The position numbers and the translations under genes were made by a program. A DNA stretch of 64,000 nt from Campanula takesimana. Its lineage: Eukaryota; Streptophyta; Magnoliopsida; Asterales; Campanulaceae. Under the pieces are notes generated by a model, which was not told the origin of the DNA, did not search any database, and worked only from the letters and a program-made list of their open reading frames with translations. Below, in pieces: positions 52,379 through 63,440 of the stretch; within the stretch, counting starts at the first letter, position 1; each line of letters starts with the position of its first letter. Location of the stretch: positions 1-64,000 of the forward strand of contig JAOWBW010001463.1 of the NCBI GenBank assembly GCA_026119855.1, given 5' to 3'.

Positions 52379-54146
52379 TGTTGGAGCAGTTATCTCATAT
52401 CGGGAATTAACTAGTCAATGCCTGACTATATAAATATTCAGGGCCATTCCTTTTTGGTCCCAAAAGGGCAACAAGGGTATGAAAAATGCTAGATGGGGGG
52501 GGGGTGAATAGCGTGTTAAAATTCTTTTCAAACCCTTTTTCAAATCAATGGCTAATGCGCACAGCTTTAATTTTGGCTAAGTATAGCGCGCAACAAGAGT
52601 GTGAAATGCACAACGGAAACTTAAAGCAATCACTAATGCGCATGGAATATGCGCAGGAGTGTAAAAACGCACGCACTAAGTTTAGCTTAAAGAGAGGAGT
52701 AAAATGGTACTAAGGTAGAAAGCACACAAACACAATACAAATAGTGCAAGACAATCTACAAAGATCAAACAAAGCAATATATCATAAAAGCTTAAATGTA
52801 GAATGAAAAGCACAATAACAAGACACGCTATTTGGAGAGGTTCGATCGGGAAAAGATCTATGTCCTCTACCAAGATGGTTAGTCTTGGATTTCTAAAGGA
52901 TATCTTATTATGAGTGAGTGTTACAAGTTAAAATGATTGAGAACAAAACTAACTCAAAGATCTATAATCTATGAACGAACAAATCCTAGACAAAAACCGG
53001 TGTATCTCTAGAAGTATGATCGATGAGATCGGAACTTCGAGAGGTGTGTGTGTGTTACAAATATGGGCTCTATAAATCTATTGGATGGAGAGCACAAGAT
53101 ATTCTAGTGTTACAAGGCTTTTAGGATCAGGGCTTGGTAAGGTATGAAGGTATGAAGGTTGTTCTTGAGAATTCTGAAAATAAGCAAGCAATCTCCAAAT
53201 CTTCAAATTTTCTTTCTGAAAGCAAAACACAAGCAGCTTGGAAATGAGGATGAGCAAGGCTATTTATAGTGGAGCTTCAAAAACTAGCCGTTGGAGCTCT
53301 GAGCAAGGACGATGAGCTGGCACAATGTGATTGGTGTGCAGGTGTCCTTTATAGCCGTTGGAGACAGAGCAAGAGGACAAGATTCAAACTTCTTCTAGAA
53401 GGATAACAGCTGTCTTCATTTTGAATTTTCAAACAGAGGCACGTCTCCATCTACGAGTATGCTGAGTGTGCTTGTTTTGTCGTATGTATACATCAGCACT
53501 TTCGCTCATTCCAAAAAGCGTAGCTTGACTTGATGCTTTCCATGCTTCTAGAATATGAGATCAGGAAATGAGAGAATTGACTAAGGAAAAACTGTGCGCG
53601 CATGGAGGCCATGCGCATTGAGTGCGCAGATGGGTGCTGCGCATGAAAGTCATGCGCATCACACTTAGTCATTTGCAAGTGAGACCTCAAATTCAAAGTA
53701 AAAGCCCTAACCACTAAGCCTAGTCTATAAAGAGGACTTAGCTAAAAAATGAAGTTATAAAACTTCTTACATAGGGTCCTAAAGTCCTTAAAATACTTAG
53801 GTGATGGTATCAATCAATTCTAACATAAATATGAGGGTTAAGTAATAAGCATACCCAACACTCCTCCCATTGCCAATTGGTCTTGGGATGGAACCTCAGA
53901 CTTTATCATAGTATCAGAGCTGGCCCTTTATACGTGCGAGCCCAAAGTTTGGCCCACGATGATCTAGCCCCACGTCACCCAATTATATGTCCACGCGTAA
54001 GCCCAAAGTTCGGCTACGCGTAAGGGGGCGTGTTGGAGCAATTATCCCATATCGGGAATTAACTAGCCAATGCCTGACTATATAAAGATCCAGGGCCACT
54101 CCTTCTATTGCCAATTGGTTTAGGGATGGAACCTCAGACTTTATCA
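52379..54146 (+). mobile_element. TRIM retrotransposon, interrupted by a solo LTR
   Basis: Near-perfect TSD (GAACG at 52374-52378, GAACA at 54147-54151). 5' LTR 52379-52451 plus 53866-53908. Primer site TAGTATCAGAGC at 53909-53920 (Met type, one mismatch). Internal stretch of about 110 bp. Purine tract AAGGGGGCG at 54022-54030. 3' LTR 54031-54146 (116 bp). Without the insertion it is about 360 bp and has no coding capacity. Confidence 0.88.
52452..53860 (-). repeat. Solo SIRE-like LTR nested in the TRIM (1409 bp)
   Basis: On the - strand it starts TGTTGGGTATGC and ends in a C-rich ATTCACCCCCCC tail. TSD TTCCT at 52447-52451 and CTCCT at 53861-53865 (one mismatch). TATAAATA at 53268-53261. 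TGCGCA motif clusters at 53598-53660 and 52554-52680. No internal region, so it arose by LTR-LTR recombination. Confidence 0.82.
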
Positions 54147-54747
54147 GAACATCGACATACCCACGAAGATCATTAGCTCAGATCGTTGTATTGTTGCAGA
54201 ATCTCAAAATTATTATCAACTCTGAATCACATGTAAGTACCGAAGTTATTGTCAAGGAACTTATAGGACACATGGAAAACTCACTCCAAAGTGATCCGCC
54301 AGTCCAGAAATTAGAAGATTTAGATTCAAAATGGAGAAGACGACGTTACAGTTGGACCCGTGATCAGAATTCGCTAATTCAAATTAAAGTTTCAAAGGAG
54401 ATGATGGTTTCGATTCACTTTCTTCCTTAGGTGGAGATACATGCTCCAGAAGAAACAGTGTGCTGGATGAATTACGAAGATGGGGACGATCTAGGTGAGG
54501 TTGAAATAAAAGAAATAAATCTGGTATGTGATGGGTTTATCAATGGAGCATATACAGACATCATATTCCATGATCACCCCCTAGAGAAGTCCAAGGAATA
54601 ATGTATGATTCTTTGATTGGAAGAAACCGTTCTACGCCAAATTGTCCTTAATAAGAGACGGATCTATCAAAATATATTTTCAAGTGGGATGGTAAAGAAA
54701 TCACTCTACGTCTGATTGCGCGGAAAACTTTGATTTATTCATAGTAT
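54147..54747 (+). pseudogene. Decayed internal region of the old gypsy-like element (second repeat)
   Basis: See 51642. Includes a 79-codon frame (54191-54430) with no recognised domain. Confidence 0.4.
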
Positions 54748-55231
54748 TTTTTTAAGGGGATTTTTACAAATAAGTCCCTGGGGGAATGTGGTATTTACCA
54801 ATAAAAACACAACATTTCAAATTCTACCTTAGGGTCCTTAGGTTCAAATCAATTTTACCAATAGGTCCCTTTTACCTTTTAAATGGCAAAAATACCCCCA
54901 CCCCAAATAAATTCCTCCTACACCTCTAACCTTTGACCATTTTGACTGCCACATTTATATTTGACCACCACCGCTGACCGCCGCCGACCACCTCCACCAT
55001 CCGCAACCGACCACCGTCACCACCACCGGCGAGCCGCCACTGACCGCCGGCCACCACCACCGGCGAGCAGCCACTGACCTCCGCCGGCCACCACCACCAT
55101 CCGCTACCGACCACCGGCACCACCACCGGCGAGCAGCCACCGACCGCCATCGGGCCTCCGGCCAACCGCCGGACCTCACCCACTGTCGCCACAACCATCT
55201 TCAACTCCAAATATTATAAATAAAAATTATT

Positions 55232-55303
55232 TGCTCTTGGAAGGGTTTGAACCCAAGACCTCTTGGTCTTGGCTTAGACACCTAACCACTATGCCAAGCT
55301 TCT
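55232..55303 (-). tRNA. tRNA-like segment with pol III A and B boxes (pseudogene or SINE head)
   Basis: On the - strand TGGCATAGTGGTTAGG (55296-55281) fits the A box and GGTTCAAACCC (55253-55243) fits the B box. The flanks CTTGG and CCAAG can pair as a partial acceptor stem. The spacing is tRNA-like, but the anticodon arm does not fold cleanly, so it is not a functional tRNA. It may be a tRNA-derived segment captured by the MULE. Confidence 0.5.
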
Positions 55304-55504
55304 TACTTTTTCAATTAGTAGACTATTATATATTTAACACTACATCTCACATTTTTTTTCGGGTTAGGAGTATTAATTCTTCACAATTGAACAATTACTC
55401 ATTTTTAATAAAAAAAAATGAGATAAATTTATTTCACAATTGTTTAAAGAGCATTTGACAACACATAATTCTGAAAAGAGTATCCTTTGTAAAAATTGTC
55501 CGAT

Positions 55505-55990
55505 GAATTTCTTAGTTGTTACACTCAACTCATGTGTTAACAACTGAGAAATAAATTTACCAGTTCTTATATTAAACTCGTGTGTGAATAACTGAGAAAT
55601 GAATATCTCATTTATTATTATATTAACAACAGAGAAAAATTGATAACTGAGAAATGAATGTACCAGTTCTTTGTACTCAAATTCATATGTGAATAACTGA
55701 GAAATGAATGTCTCATTTATTATATAATTAAACCGATAATTTGACTCATCAATTGGAAAAAATGAGAGGTGATTTTATCAGTTTTTATTCAATTATGAAT
55801 AACTGTTAAATGAATGTCTCAATTATTATATTCAAATTCATGTGTGAACAACTGTGAAATGCATGTCTCAGTTATCATAATGATTGTGAAAAATTGAGAG
55901 ATGAATTTATCAGTTTTTAAAAAAAAAATGAAAAAATGACACAACTGTGAAATCGCACAACTGAGAAATCAGTTGAAAAATGATTTTACA
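55505..55990. repeat. Degenerate minisatellite in the MULE
   Basis: AACTGAGAAATGAATG and GTCTCATTTATTAT recur about eight times at irregular spacing of about 50-70 bp. Confidence 0.65.
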
Positions 55991-56608
55991 AGTGAAAAGT
56001 GGAAATTTTATTTTTTAAGATTATGAAATTAAAAATGATTTTTTTTTCATTTTTTTATAAGTGAAAAATGTTTTTTTTTTTATTTATAAAATTTGAATTT
56101 TGTGTTGAGTGTACTTGTTTGATTCGTATTATCGACACGATTAAAACAATGGTTTCGGATCATTTTTTCAGTTTATAGATTTTTAGATATGTCATTTTAA
56201 AATTTTAGGTGGAAAAAAAAAAGAAAAAAAAAAGAAAGAAAGAGAGACAAACATGAAGAGAGAAATAGAGAAACAGTAGGAGTATGTTCTTAATTTCAGC
56301 TCCTTACTCCACCCACAACAAGCCCATGCCCACCTCCTCAAGACCGCCAACTGCCTTTCCCTATATGCCAATCAACACAGACGTTGGGGCTGGGTGGGAG
56401 CGAAGGGTATTTTGGTCCAAGAAAAGGGTCAAGGACTTTTTGGTAGGTTTTCAAAATGTTTGGCCTTATTGGTAGTTTTTATTTGGCCTAGGGACTTATT
56501 GGTCAAAGCCTCTTTTTTAAGTGCGACAAAACTTTCCAAACGTCTCGGATGTGAACTCGGAGACGAGTTCTTTTCAAGCAGAGGAAAATGATGTAGTATG
56601 AAATATTA

Positions 56609-56859
56609 CTAACTCCGTCCCAGTTTAAGGTTCTTAGTTTGTCCCAGTTTAAGGTTTTAATTTTTTAGAGGTTTATTTGAAGGAGCTTTGAGCAAGTAAT
56701 GAAAATTTTAAAACTTGTTAGTGGTACACCATTATAAATACTATCAATAATAACTTTTAGATCTTCATTACGATAATTGGATTAACCAATAATTATTGCT
56801 CAAAGTTCCTTCAGATAAATAAAAAAATAACTAAGAACCTTATACTGAGACGAAGGGAG
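56609..56859. mobile_element. Stowaway MITE (251 bp)
   Basis: CTAACTCCGTCCC to GAGACGAAGGGAG flanked by TA. Internal GTGGTACACCATTATAAATA is shared with the element at 21361. Inserted just before the right LTR of the old gypsy-like element. Confidence 0.88.
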
Positions 56860-56878
56860 TAATTAGTTTCATATCTTT

Positions 56879-57217
56879 TGTTATTTTATTAGAATTTTCA
56901 AAATTATTATTAGGTAGGTATTTTAATGTTTTAGAGTAGATTTAGGAAATATTTTGTTATTTTTGAGTTTTATTACGTTACTATATAGGTTAGGAGTATT
57001 TTTAAAAGGTTTTGACATAAGTAGTAGGATTCATATAAAATAGGGTCATACGTTAAATCCGAAAATTAGACTATAGACTTTTAATAAATAAAAATTAGTT
57101 TGTCTATACACCTTGTGGGTTTAATCCATGAAGCATTTGGCTTGTTCAAATCCTAACACCATTATTGGTTTATGTCAATAATCTCTTCGGTAGATTATTT
57201 GTTTTGTTGGTTGTTCA
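56879..57217 (+). repeat. Right LTR of the old gypsy-like element
   Basis: See 47426. Confidence 0.65.
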
Positions 57218-57926
57218 ACTGTATCAGAATGAAACTTAACAAACCCACTCACTGGCAATAAAAAAAATACATGAATTGGCACAACAAAATACTTGCACTG
57301 ACACACCCAGTTTGAATAATAATTTTGCCAATACATTTTGAAAATATCAGTGCATATGTATAGGGAGATCAGTTCATGTGTTTTGGAATACTAGTGCATA
57401 TGTAATGGAGTTCATGTGGTGTTTACAATGGCCAGTTGTAATGATTAAGAAGACCAATGCATTTATTTTGTTGGTAACAGTCCATATGTTTACGAGTTTA
57501 GTGCATGTATTAAAGTGAGTCAGTATGTGTGTTAAAGAGTGTGAGTCCAAGTCTTAAGAATGCAACTTGCGGTTTTGAAGAGTTCCAGGAGGTTTGAGAA
57601 ATTTTGATTATTTACAAAAAATGTCACCTTGCGTTTTTTAAAATGTTCTAATTATTTACAAAACTATCATGCCCAATTCAAGTCCGGTTAAAAAACACAT
57701 TTTCCCTATCATCCGAAAAAACGCATTTTTTCTAAGATTTTCACAACACTCTAATACTAAACATCATCTTCTAATTTCCTCTTGAACTCAAAACTATAAA
57801 TAAGCATATCTATATTTATATGCTATTGAAAATCCTTATAAATGATATCTAAATTAAAAAAATAAAAAATAAACGCTCACTAGAAAGAAAGATTTTTTTT
57901 TTAGAAGAGTAGTCTCTTCGTACCTA
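57218..57926. other. AT-rich spacer with degenerate repeats
   Basis: CAGTGCATATGT-like words recur at 57340-57530. 57596-57740 contains TTTGATTATTTACAAAAAATG and AAAACGCATTTTTTC segments related to the foldback core at 45088. No gene. Confidence 0.45.
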
Positions 57927-58179
57927 CTCCCTCCGTCCCAGTTTATTCTATAAAAAATTCTATTTTAGTTGTCCTACAATAAAGTCTTTAAATGAAACTT
58001 TCTAATACTTTTTAAATAATACCGCTTATCATACTCAAAACAACTACCTACTTGCTATTCTATATCCCTCTTTCTCTCTCATATTCAACTATATACACTC
58101 ACAACACATATTTTTTTTATATTTTCCTTAATTTTTGTGCTCAACTCAATTTTTGTAAATTTAATTAAGACGGAAAGAG
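57927..58179. mobile_element. Stowaway MITE (253 bp)
   Basis: CTCCCTCCGTCCCAG to AAGACGGAAAGAG flanked by TA. A different subfamily from 21361 and 56609. Confidence 0.85.
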
Positions 58180-58291
58180 TATAGCTTTAGCAAACGAATT
58201 AAGTGTCAAAACTGAACGCTTGCATGGACCACCTCTTTAATTTTACCATACACATTTGCATTCCTCCTTTGATAATTATTAATATCGTATT

Positions 58292-58662
58292 TGTTATAAT
58301 ATATTATTATGTGGATGTCCTTTGAACCAGAAGTGTACAAGAGAAGCTTTGCAAGATTATCTTTCGCGAAGCTTACGAAGGAAACTTTGTAAATATCTTC
58401 AGTGAAGCTTACTAGGGAAGCTTGGTAAATATCTTCAGAGAAGCTTACAAAGGAAGCCTTACTAAAGGATAGTATTTATCCTTATGGAAGCTTATAGAGG
58501 AAGCCAATTTTCACCTATAAATAGTAGGCTCTGGTTTTCATTTCAATATACTTCAGAAGTTCTTAACTTCTATCTTTCTCTCTTGTACACTCTCTCTATA
58601 ATAGTCTTGAAATAAAATATTATCTATTGAGATTATGCTCTTGGTTCTTTAGTTTTATAACA
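58292..58662 (+). repeat. Copia C 5' LTR (371 bp)
   Basis: TGTTATAATATA to TTTTATAACA. TATAAATA at 58516-58523. Upstream are repeated AAGCTT motifs at 58344, 58369, 58405, 58418, 58441 and 58488 inside 36-bp units. Confidence 0.95.
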
Positions 58663-58680
58663 CGTTATCAGCACGACTTC
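58663..58680 (+). other. Copia C primer binding site region
   Basis: CGTTATCAGCACGAC directly after the LTR. It resembles the Met-type TGGTATCAG core only in part; the primer tRNA is not certain. Confidence 0.6.
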
Positions 58681-59006
58681 GTTCTAGTTCCAGATCCTGA
58701 GCTATAGTCACCAAAGTAGGTACGGTATCGGTAAGATCTACCTAGTCTCTTTTCAAGTTATTTCAAAACTATATCTTATATATGTTTGCAGGATTTTAAA
58801 ATAATAAGTGAATATAATTCTACGATGTTGAAAATTACATCACAGTTAAAACTATGTGGAGAAAGAATAACTGATAACGATATGCTAAAGAAAACTTTCT
58901 CCACATTCCTTCTTTGATTTGCTCCTGCAGTAGCAATATCGAGAAAAAGGGTTTAAATGATATTCTGAATTGATCTCATATGGCTTAGCAAAATAATGAG
59001 ATCTTA
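58681..59006 (+). other. Copia C leader and lost 5' part of gag
   Basis: No readable capsid core. Most of gag appears deleted or heavily decayed. Confidence 0.5.
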
Positions 59007-59518
59007 TTGAAAAACCACGAAGCCCGCCCCACTGGCTCTACTCTGTTCCCTGAAGTGAACGCGAGTATATATGATAATACTGAGCGAGGCCGAGCACGTG
59101 GTCGTGGACGTAATCGCGACCGTGGTCGGGGGAGATTTAATAATCGGTATCATAATGACAATCACCCCAATAATGATGAAAAATTTCTCGCCATCGCCAC
59201 CAGAAGTGGAATAGAGAAGGTAATAATGAAATATCATCGACTAGACAAATTAAGCAACCGATAAAAATTGAGAATTTATGTTATCGGTGCAGAATGAAAA
59301 GCCATTGAGCCCGTACCTGTCGTACGCCTAAACATCTTGTGAAGTTGTATCAAGCATCAATGCTGAATAAAGGGAAAGATGTTGAAACAAATTTTGTCTA
59401 TGAAAACGATGATGTAAAGCAAGATCCATCTACAAGTACACATCTGGATATATCAGATTTTCTCAATCCAGATGTAAATGATTACATACTTAATGGGGGA
59501 GAAGCCCAAACTAACTAA
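59007..59518 (+). pseudogene. gag: Copia C gag C-terminus
   Basis: An Arg/Gly-rich stretch (RGRARGRGRNRDRGRGR) and a CCHC zinc knuckle CYRCRMKSH-stop-ARTC follow, in different frames. A TGA (59306-59308) lies inside the knuckle at a position that is usually Trp or another residue. The tail DISDFLNPDVNDYILNGG ends at TAA near 59518. Confidence 0.75.
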
Positions 59519-59725
59519 AGTATCTGACTCATTATAATTTACTTAAGTGTGTTCTATTATTTCAGTGTGTGTGTGTTCTAACATATTTAACTTTTACTTA
59601 TAAGTATATTTGATTGTAAATGATTTTAATATTAGTACAATATGAGATAGTACAAAGATAATTGATGGCTCCAGAAGAGCTAACATAGTACTACTAAGAG
59701 GAACAAAAATAAGTATAAAAATGCA

Positions 59726-60429
59726 TTGTTTTCATTTATGTCTCAAAGAAATTTACTATGCTTTAAAGATATTCGTGAAAATGGATGTCATATTGAGACA
59801 AGTAATGAAGGAGAAATGAAATATTTATGCATTACAAAGACTGAATCAGGTAACAAATATGTGGTAGAAAAGTTACTTGTATTTTCCTCTAAAGTATGCT
59901 ATACAAAGATTAGCATAATTGAAGTACAAATGGTCTTACCAGTAAACCAGAAGTTTACTAATATAAATGATTTTAACAGTAAACCATAAGTTTACTAATA
60001 TAAATAGTTTTACCAGTAAACCAGAAGTTTACTGATATAAATGGTTCTACTATATGGCATGACCGGTTGGGGCATCCCGGTTCTAATATGATGCGAAGAA
60101 TTATGGAAAATTCACATGGGCATCCATTAAAAAACCAGAAGATTTTTCAATCTAATGAATTCTCATGTGATGCTTGCTCTCAAGGCAAATTGATAATTAA
60201 GCCATCACCAGCAAAAGTTGGAATTGAATCTCCAAAATTTTTAGAGAGAATTCAAGGTAATATATGTGGACCGATTGATCTACCGTGTGGACCATTTAGA
60301 TATTTTATGATTTTAGTAGATGCATCTACTAAATGGTCACACATAAGTTTATTATTAACTCGCAACCTGCCGTTTGCGAGAAATTCGATTACGATCACAA
60401 TTTCCAGATTATGTGATCAAGACAATTAG
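59726..60429 (+). pseudogene. Copia C pre-integrase and integrase N-terminal part
   Basis: MSQRNLLCFKDIRENGCHIE (59738-59800) is the usual stretch before the pre-integrase domain. GLGHPG-type RLGHPGSNMMRRIMENS (60066-60115), CDACSQGKL and ICGPIDLPCGPFRYFMILVD (first catalytic Asp) follow. A 37-bp segment is present three times (starts 59941, 59978 and 60015) and introduces a stop and a frame change. Confidence 0.82.
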
Positions 60430-60930
60430 CCTTGATAATACTGGTGAATTTACATCAGGGCTTTTAATAACTATTGTACATCTATTGGAATAGATGTTAA
60501 ACATCCAGTTCCTTATGTTCATTCACATAAAATGGTTTAGCTGAAGCATTTATTAAACGAATTTAGTTAATAGCTAGACCGTTACTTATGAGAGCAAAGC
60601 TACCTGTCGTAGCTTGGGGACCTGCTATTTTTACATGCAGCAGCACTTATACGCATCATGCCATCGAGTTATCATAAGTTCTCCCCATTAGAATTGGCTT
60701 ATGGTCAGGAGCCAAATATTTCTCATCTAAGAATTTTTGGGTGTGCGCTATATGTTCCAATGGCTCCACCACAACGCACCAAGATAGGACCCCAACGGAG
60801 ATTGGGGATATATGTTGGGTATGATTCTTCTTCTATTATACGATATCTTGAACAATTAACAGGGGATCTATTTGCGGCACATTTTGCCGATTGTCATTTT
60901 GATGAAAAAAAAAATTCCCAACATTAGGGG
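60430..60930 (+). pseudogene. Copia C integrase C-terminal part
   Basis: Decayed core (TISLDNTGEFTS-like at 60420-60455, missing bases nearby), then an open frame YHKFSPLELAYGQEPNI, LRIFGCALYVPMAPP, GIYVGYDSSSIIRYLE and FADCHFDE. The catalytic Glu region (about 60540) contains stops. Inactive. Confidence 0.8.
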
Positions 60931-61600
60931 GAGAAAGTAATAAGCTGGAAAAGGAAATCAAGTGGAATAGATTGAAATATTATCTTGATCCTCGTACGAA
61001 GCAATATGAACCAGAAGTTCAAAAGATAATCCACTTGCAAGAGATAGCGAATTAATTGCCAGACGCATTTACTGACCTAAAAAGAGTGACAAAGTCACAT
61101 GTTCCAGCTGTAAATGCTCATATACGGATTGATGTCCCGATTGGACAATCCGCTAATGAATCTAAACCATGCCTGAAGCGTGGAAGGCCTATCGGTTCCA
61201 AAGACAAAAATCCTCGAAAAAGAAAATGAGCAAATTATGAGAAAAGCCCCGTCGAGGTAAATGAATCTCCTGAAGAGATACATGACAAATCTGATCAAAT
61301 ACTTCCAGAAGAAGTTTAGATACATGTAATCATTAAGAATGATGATATCTCGATCAGTTATGTCAGTACAGGAAAAATATGGAACTGAGAGGAAAGAATT
61401 GTCGACAATATTTTTGCATATAATATAGCGCTTAATGTTATGGAAAATAACGAGGATCACAAACCTAGGTGTATCGACGAGTATCGATGTTGAAATGATT
61501 GGCCAAAGAGGAAAGACGCAATTCAAGCAGAATTCAACTCACTTGAGAAGCGTGAGTTTTTCGGACCTGTAGTCCATACACCTGAAGGTGTAAAACTAGT
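60931..61600 (+). pseudogene. Copia C integrase-RT linker
   Basis: Reads (in changing frames, with stops) KRGRPIGSKDKNPRKRK near 61170-61225 and DWPKRKDAIQAEFNSLEKRE near 61495-61555. The same landmarks recur at 62280-62700 in a different version. Confidence 0.7.
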
Positions 61601-62190
61601 AGAGTACAAGTGCGAAAACAAAATATATAGCACAATTTTTTGCACAAGAATAAAGCACGTCTTGTTGCGCAAGAATAAAGCACGTCTTGTTGCACAAGAA
61701 TAAAGCACGTCTTGTTGCACAAGGTTTTTCGCAAAGACCTGGAATTGATTATGAGGAGACATATTCTCCTGTGGTGGATGCAATTACATTTCGCTATCTC
61801 ATTAGTCTGGCAATACATGAAAAGCTTGATATGCGTTTAATGGATGTTGTCACTGCATATTTGTATGGCAGACTTGACAATGATATTTATATAAGAATCC
61901 CAGAAGGATTTAAGGAATCCCAGAAGGATTCAAGATGTATGATGCATGCAATTCAAATTCTCGAGAAGTTTGTTAAATTAAATTACAAAGATCTTTGTAT
62001 GGTTTAAAACGATCTGGACGGATGTGGTATAACCGTCTCAGTGAATACTTGGCGAAAGAAGGATACAAGAATGATCCTATTTGCCCATGTATTTTTCATT
62101 AGAAAATCTGTTTCAGGATTTGTTATAACGGCCATTTATGTTAATCTAAATGTTATTGGAAGTCCAGAAGAACTTTCAATAGTTGTTAAG
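61601..62190 (+). pseudogene. Copia C reverse transcriptase, first copy
   Basis: KARLVAQGFSQRPGIDYEET and RLMDVVTAYLYGRLDNDIY lie in one frame (61687-62007). A 25-bp unit is tandemly triplicated just before it (starts 61646, 61671 and 61696), shifting the frame. A short direct repeat (CCCAGAAGGATT at 61898 and 61919) shifts it again. The region of the catalytic YVDD reads IYVNLNVIG (about 62135): an Asp is changed to Asn and one residue is missing, so polymerase activity is lost. Confidence 0.82.
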
Positions 62191-62198
62191 CTGGAAAT

Positions 62199-62880
62199 GT
62201 GCCTACGAGGATAGAACTCCCAGACGGAGTACTATCAGGAAGGCCAGTGATCTCACCTAACGAAATACATACCCCTGCCCAGAAGAGAGGGAGGCTAATT
62301 GATTCCAAGGATTCGCAACCCCGTAAACGGGTGAGTGCACAAAAGTCGAATCCCGTTAGCGATAATAAAATTGGAATCTCATCCGATCTATCTCATGATA
62401 TTGTTCCAGATTATGGATTCATTTGGAAAACGAAGTCGGGGGACGCCTCGACATTGACATCCATTTCTGAGAATAAAGAAATATCAGTTAGTCATGCATG
62501 CATATATGAGATATGTAATCGGGATGGAACAATTATCAACGGTGTATTTACTTATACATTAGCAACTGAGATTATATGTGGTAATGATATTGAACCTCGC
62601 TCCGTAAATGAGTGTAAACAAAGAATTGATTGGCCTAAATGAGAGAAAGCAATCCAGTCAAAGTTCGATTCCTTAAAGAAAAGAGGAGTGTTTGGACCAG
62701 TAGTTCCTACACCTCTTAGGGTTATACCCGTGAGATATAAATGGGTATTTACGAGAAAAAGGAATGAGAGAAATGAGATTACGAGATATAAAGCTCGCCT
62801 TGTGGTATAAGGTTTCTCTCAACGGCTTGGGATTGACTTTGATAAAACATACTCTCACGTTATGGAAGTTATTAGATTCT
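62199..62880 (+). pseudogene. Copia C second linker and RT start (from a related element)
   Basis: An open frame (62199-62642) with TRIELPDG, KRGRLIDSKDSQPRKR and EPRSVNECKQRIDWPK, then after a TGA GVFGPVVPTP, YKWVFTRKRN and RYKARLV-stop-GFSQRLGIDF. It corresponds to the same protein region as 61150-61760 but is clearly a different version, so it is not a simple tandem copy. It ends near 62880; the rest of RT and RNase H is absent. Confidence 0.78.
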
Positions 62881-63058
62881 GATATTTTGTCAGATAATGA
62901 TCCAGCAGATCAGAAGTCAAGACAACTGCGGCGACTGATTCACGAAGTCACTACCTAAAGCCACTTTTGAGAAGTATATGAAAACAATTGGCTTACGCAG
63001 ATTGTTAGAGCTTCCACCCTTGTAGTTTTTAGGAGGAGTATCCAGACGATACTCAGAT

Positions 63059-63410
63059 TTCATTGTACTCTTTTTCCTTTGCGAGGGGTTATTTTTCCCA
63101 CCGGGGTTTGTTACCCGCCAAGGTTTTAACGAGGCAATGAGCGTTTATTGAAAAGATTGTGAGTTGTACTCTTTTCCTTCGAGATTATTTTTCCTAAAGG
63201 GTTTTTGCTCGGAAGGTTTTTAATGAGGCAACACGTGCGGCACAATTACCATTCAATAGGAATCTCCAAGGAAGAGTAGGCGACTAAGAGATCGCGAGTA
63301 ATGTTTTGTTCAAGAGGAGCATCATGAAGCTAAGAAATCGTGTACTCTTTTTCCTTCACTAGAGTTTTTATCCCACAGGGTTTTTCTCTGGTAAGGTTTT
63401 AATGAGGCAT
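63059..63410 (+). other. Three RNA hairpin repeats in the copia C 3' region
   Basis: Copies at about 63064-63136, 63164-63231 and 63341-63409 share TGTACTCTTTTTCCTT, then a stem-loop, then AAGGTTTTAAYGAGGCA. Stem arms differ between copies but still pair (CCTTCGAG with CTCGGAAGG; CCTTCACTAGAG with CTCTGGTAAGG). The same type of motif is widespread in plant copia 3' ends, from memory. Confidence 0.75.
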
Positions 63411-63431
63411 GCTACTTAGCTGCGGACATCC

Positions 63432-63440
63432 AAGGGGGAG
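63432..63440 (+). other. Copia C polypurine tract
   Basis: AAGGGGGAG directly before the right LTR. Confidence 0.88.

Larger units (their letters stand above)
54757..56512. mobile_element. Non-autonomous MULE (1756 bp) with 9-bp TSD
   Basis: TSD TTTTTTAAG at 54748-54756 and 56513-56521. Ends GGGATTTTTACAAATAAGTCC and the complement of GGGACTTATTGGTCAAAGCCTC match at about 18 of 24. Inside: a GC-rich repeat of CCACCACCGGCGAGC type (54955-55190), a tRNA-like segment, and a degenerate minisatellite. No transposase. Confidence 0.8.
47426..57217 (+). mobile_element. Old gypsy-like LTR element hosting several insertions
   Basis: Two diverged copies (47426-47765, 56879-57217, about 340 bp), each running TGTTATTT to TTGTTCA with shared GGTTAGGAGTATTTT and CTTGTGGGTTTAATC. 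After the left copy, TTGGTATCCGA resembles a degraded tRNA-Met primer site. Before the right copy, a decayed frame ends LGDEFFSSRGK (56550-56588), the kind of tail seen at the end of gypsy polyproteins. No TSD was found. Internal sequence (51642-52378, 54147-54756) is decayed. Confidence 0.6.

Noticed and set aside
54926..55210. Val/Gly/Trp-rich ORFs on the - strand
   Set aside because: They come from a GC-rich CCACCACCGGCGAGC repeat in the MULE. No domain and no gene context.
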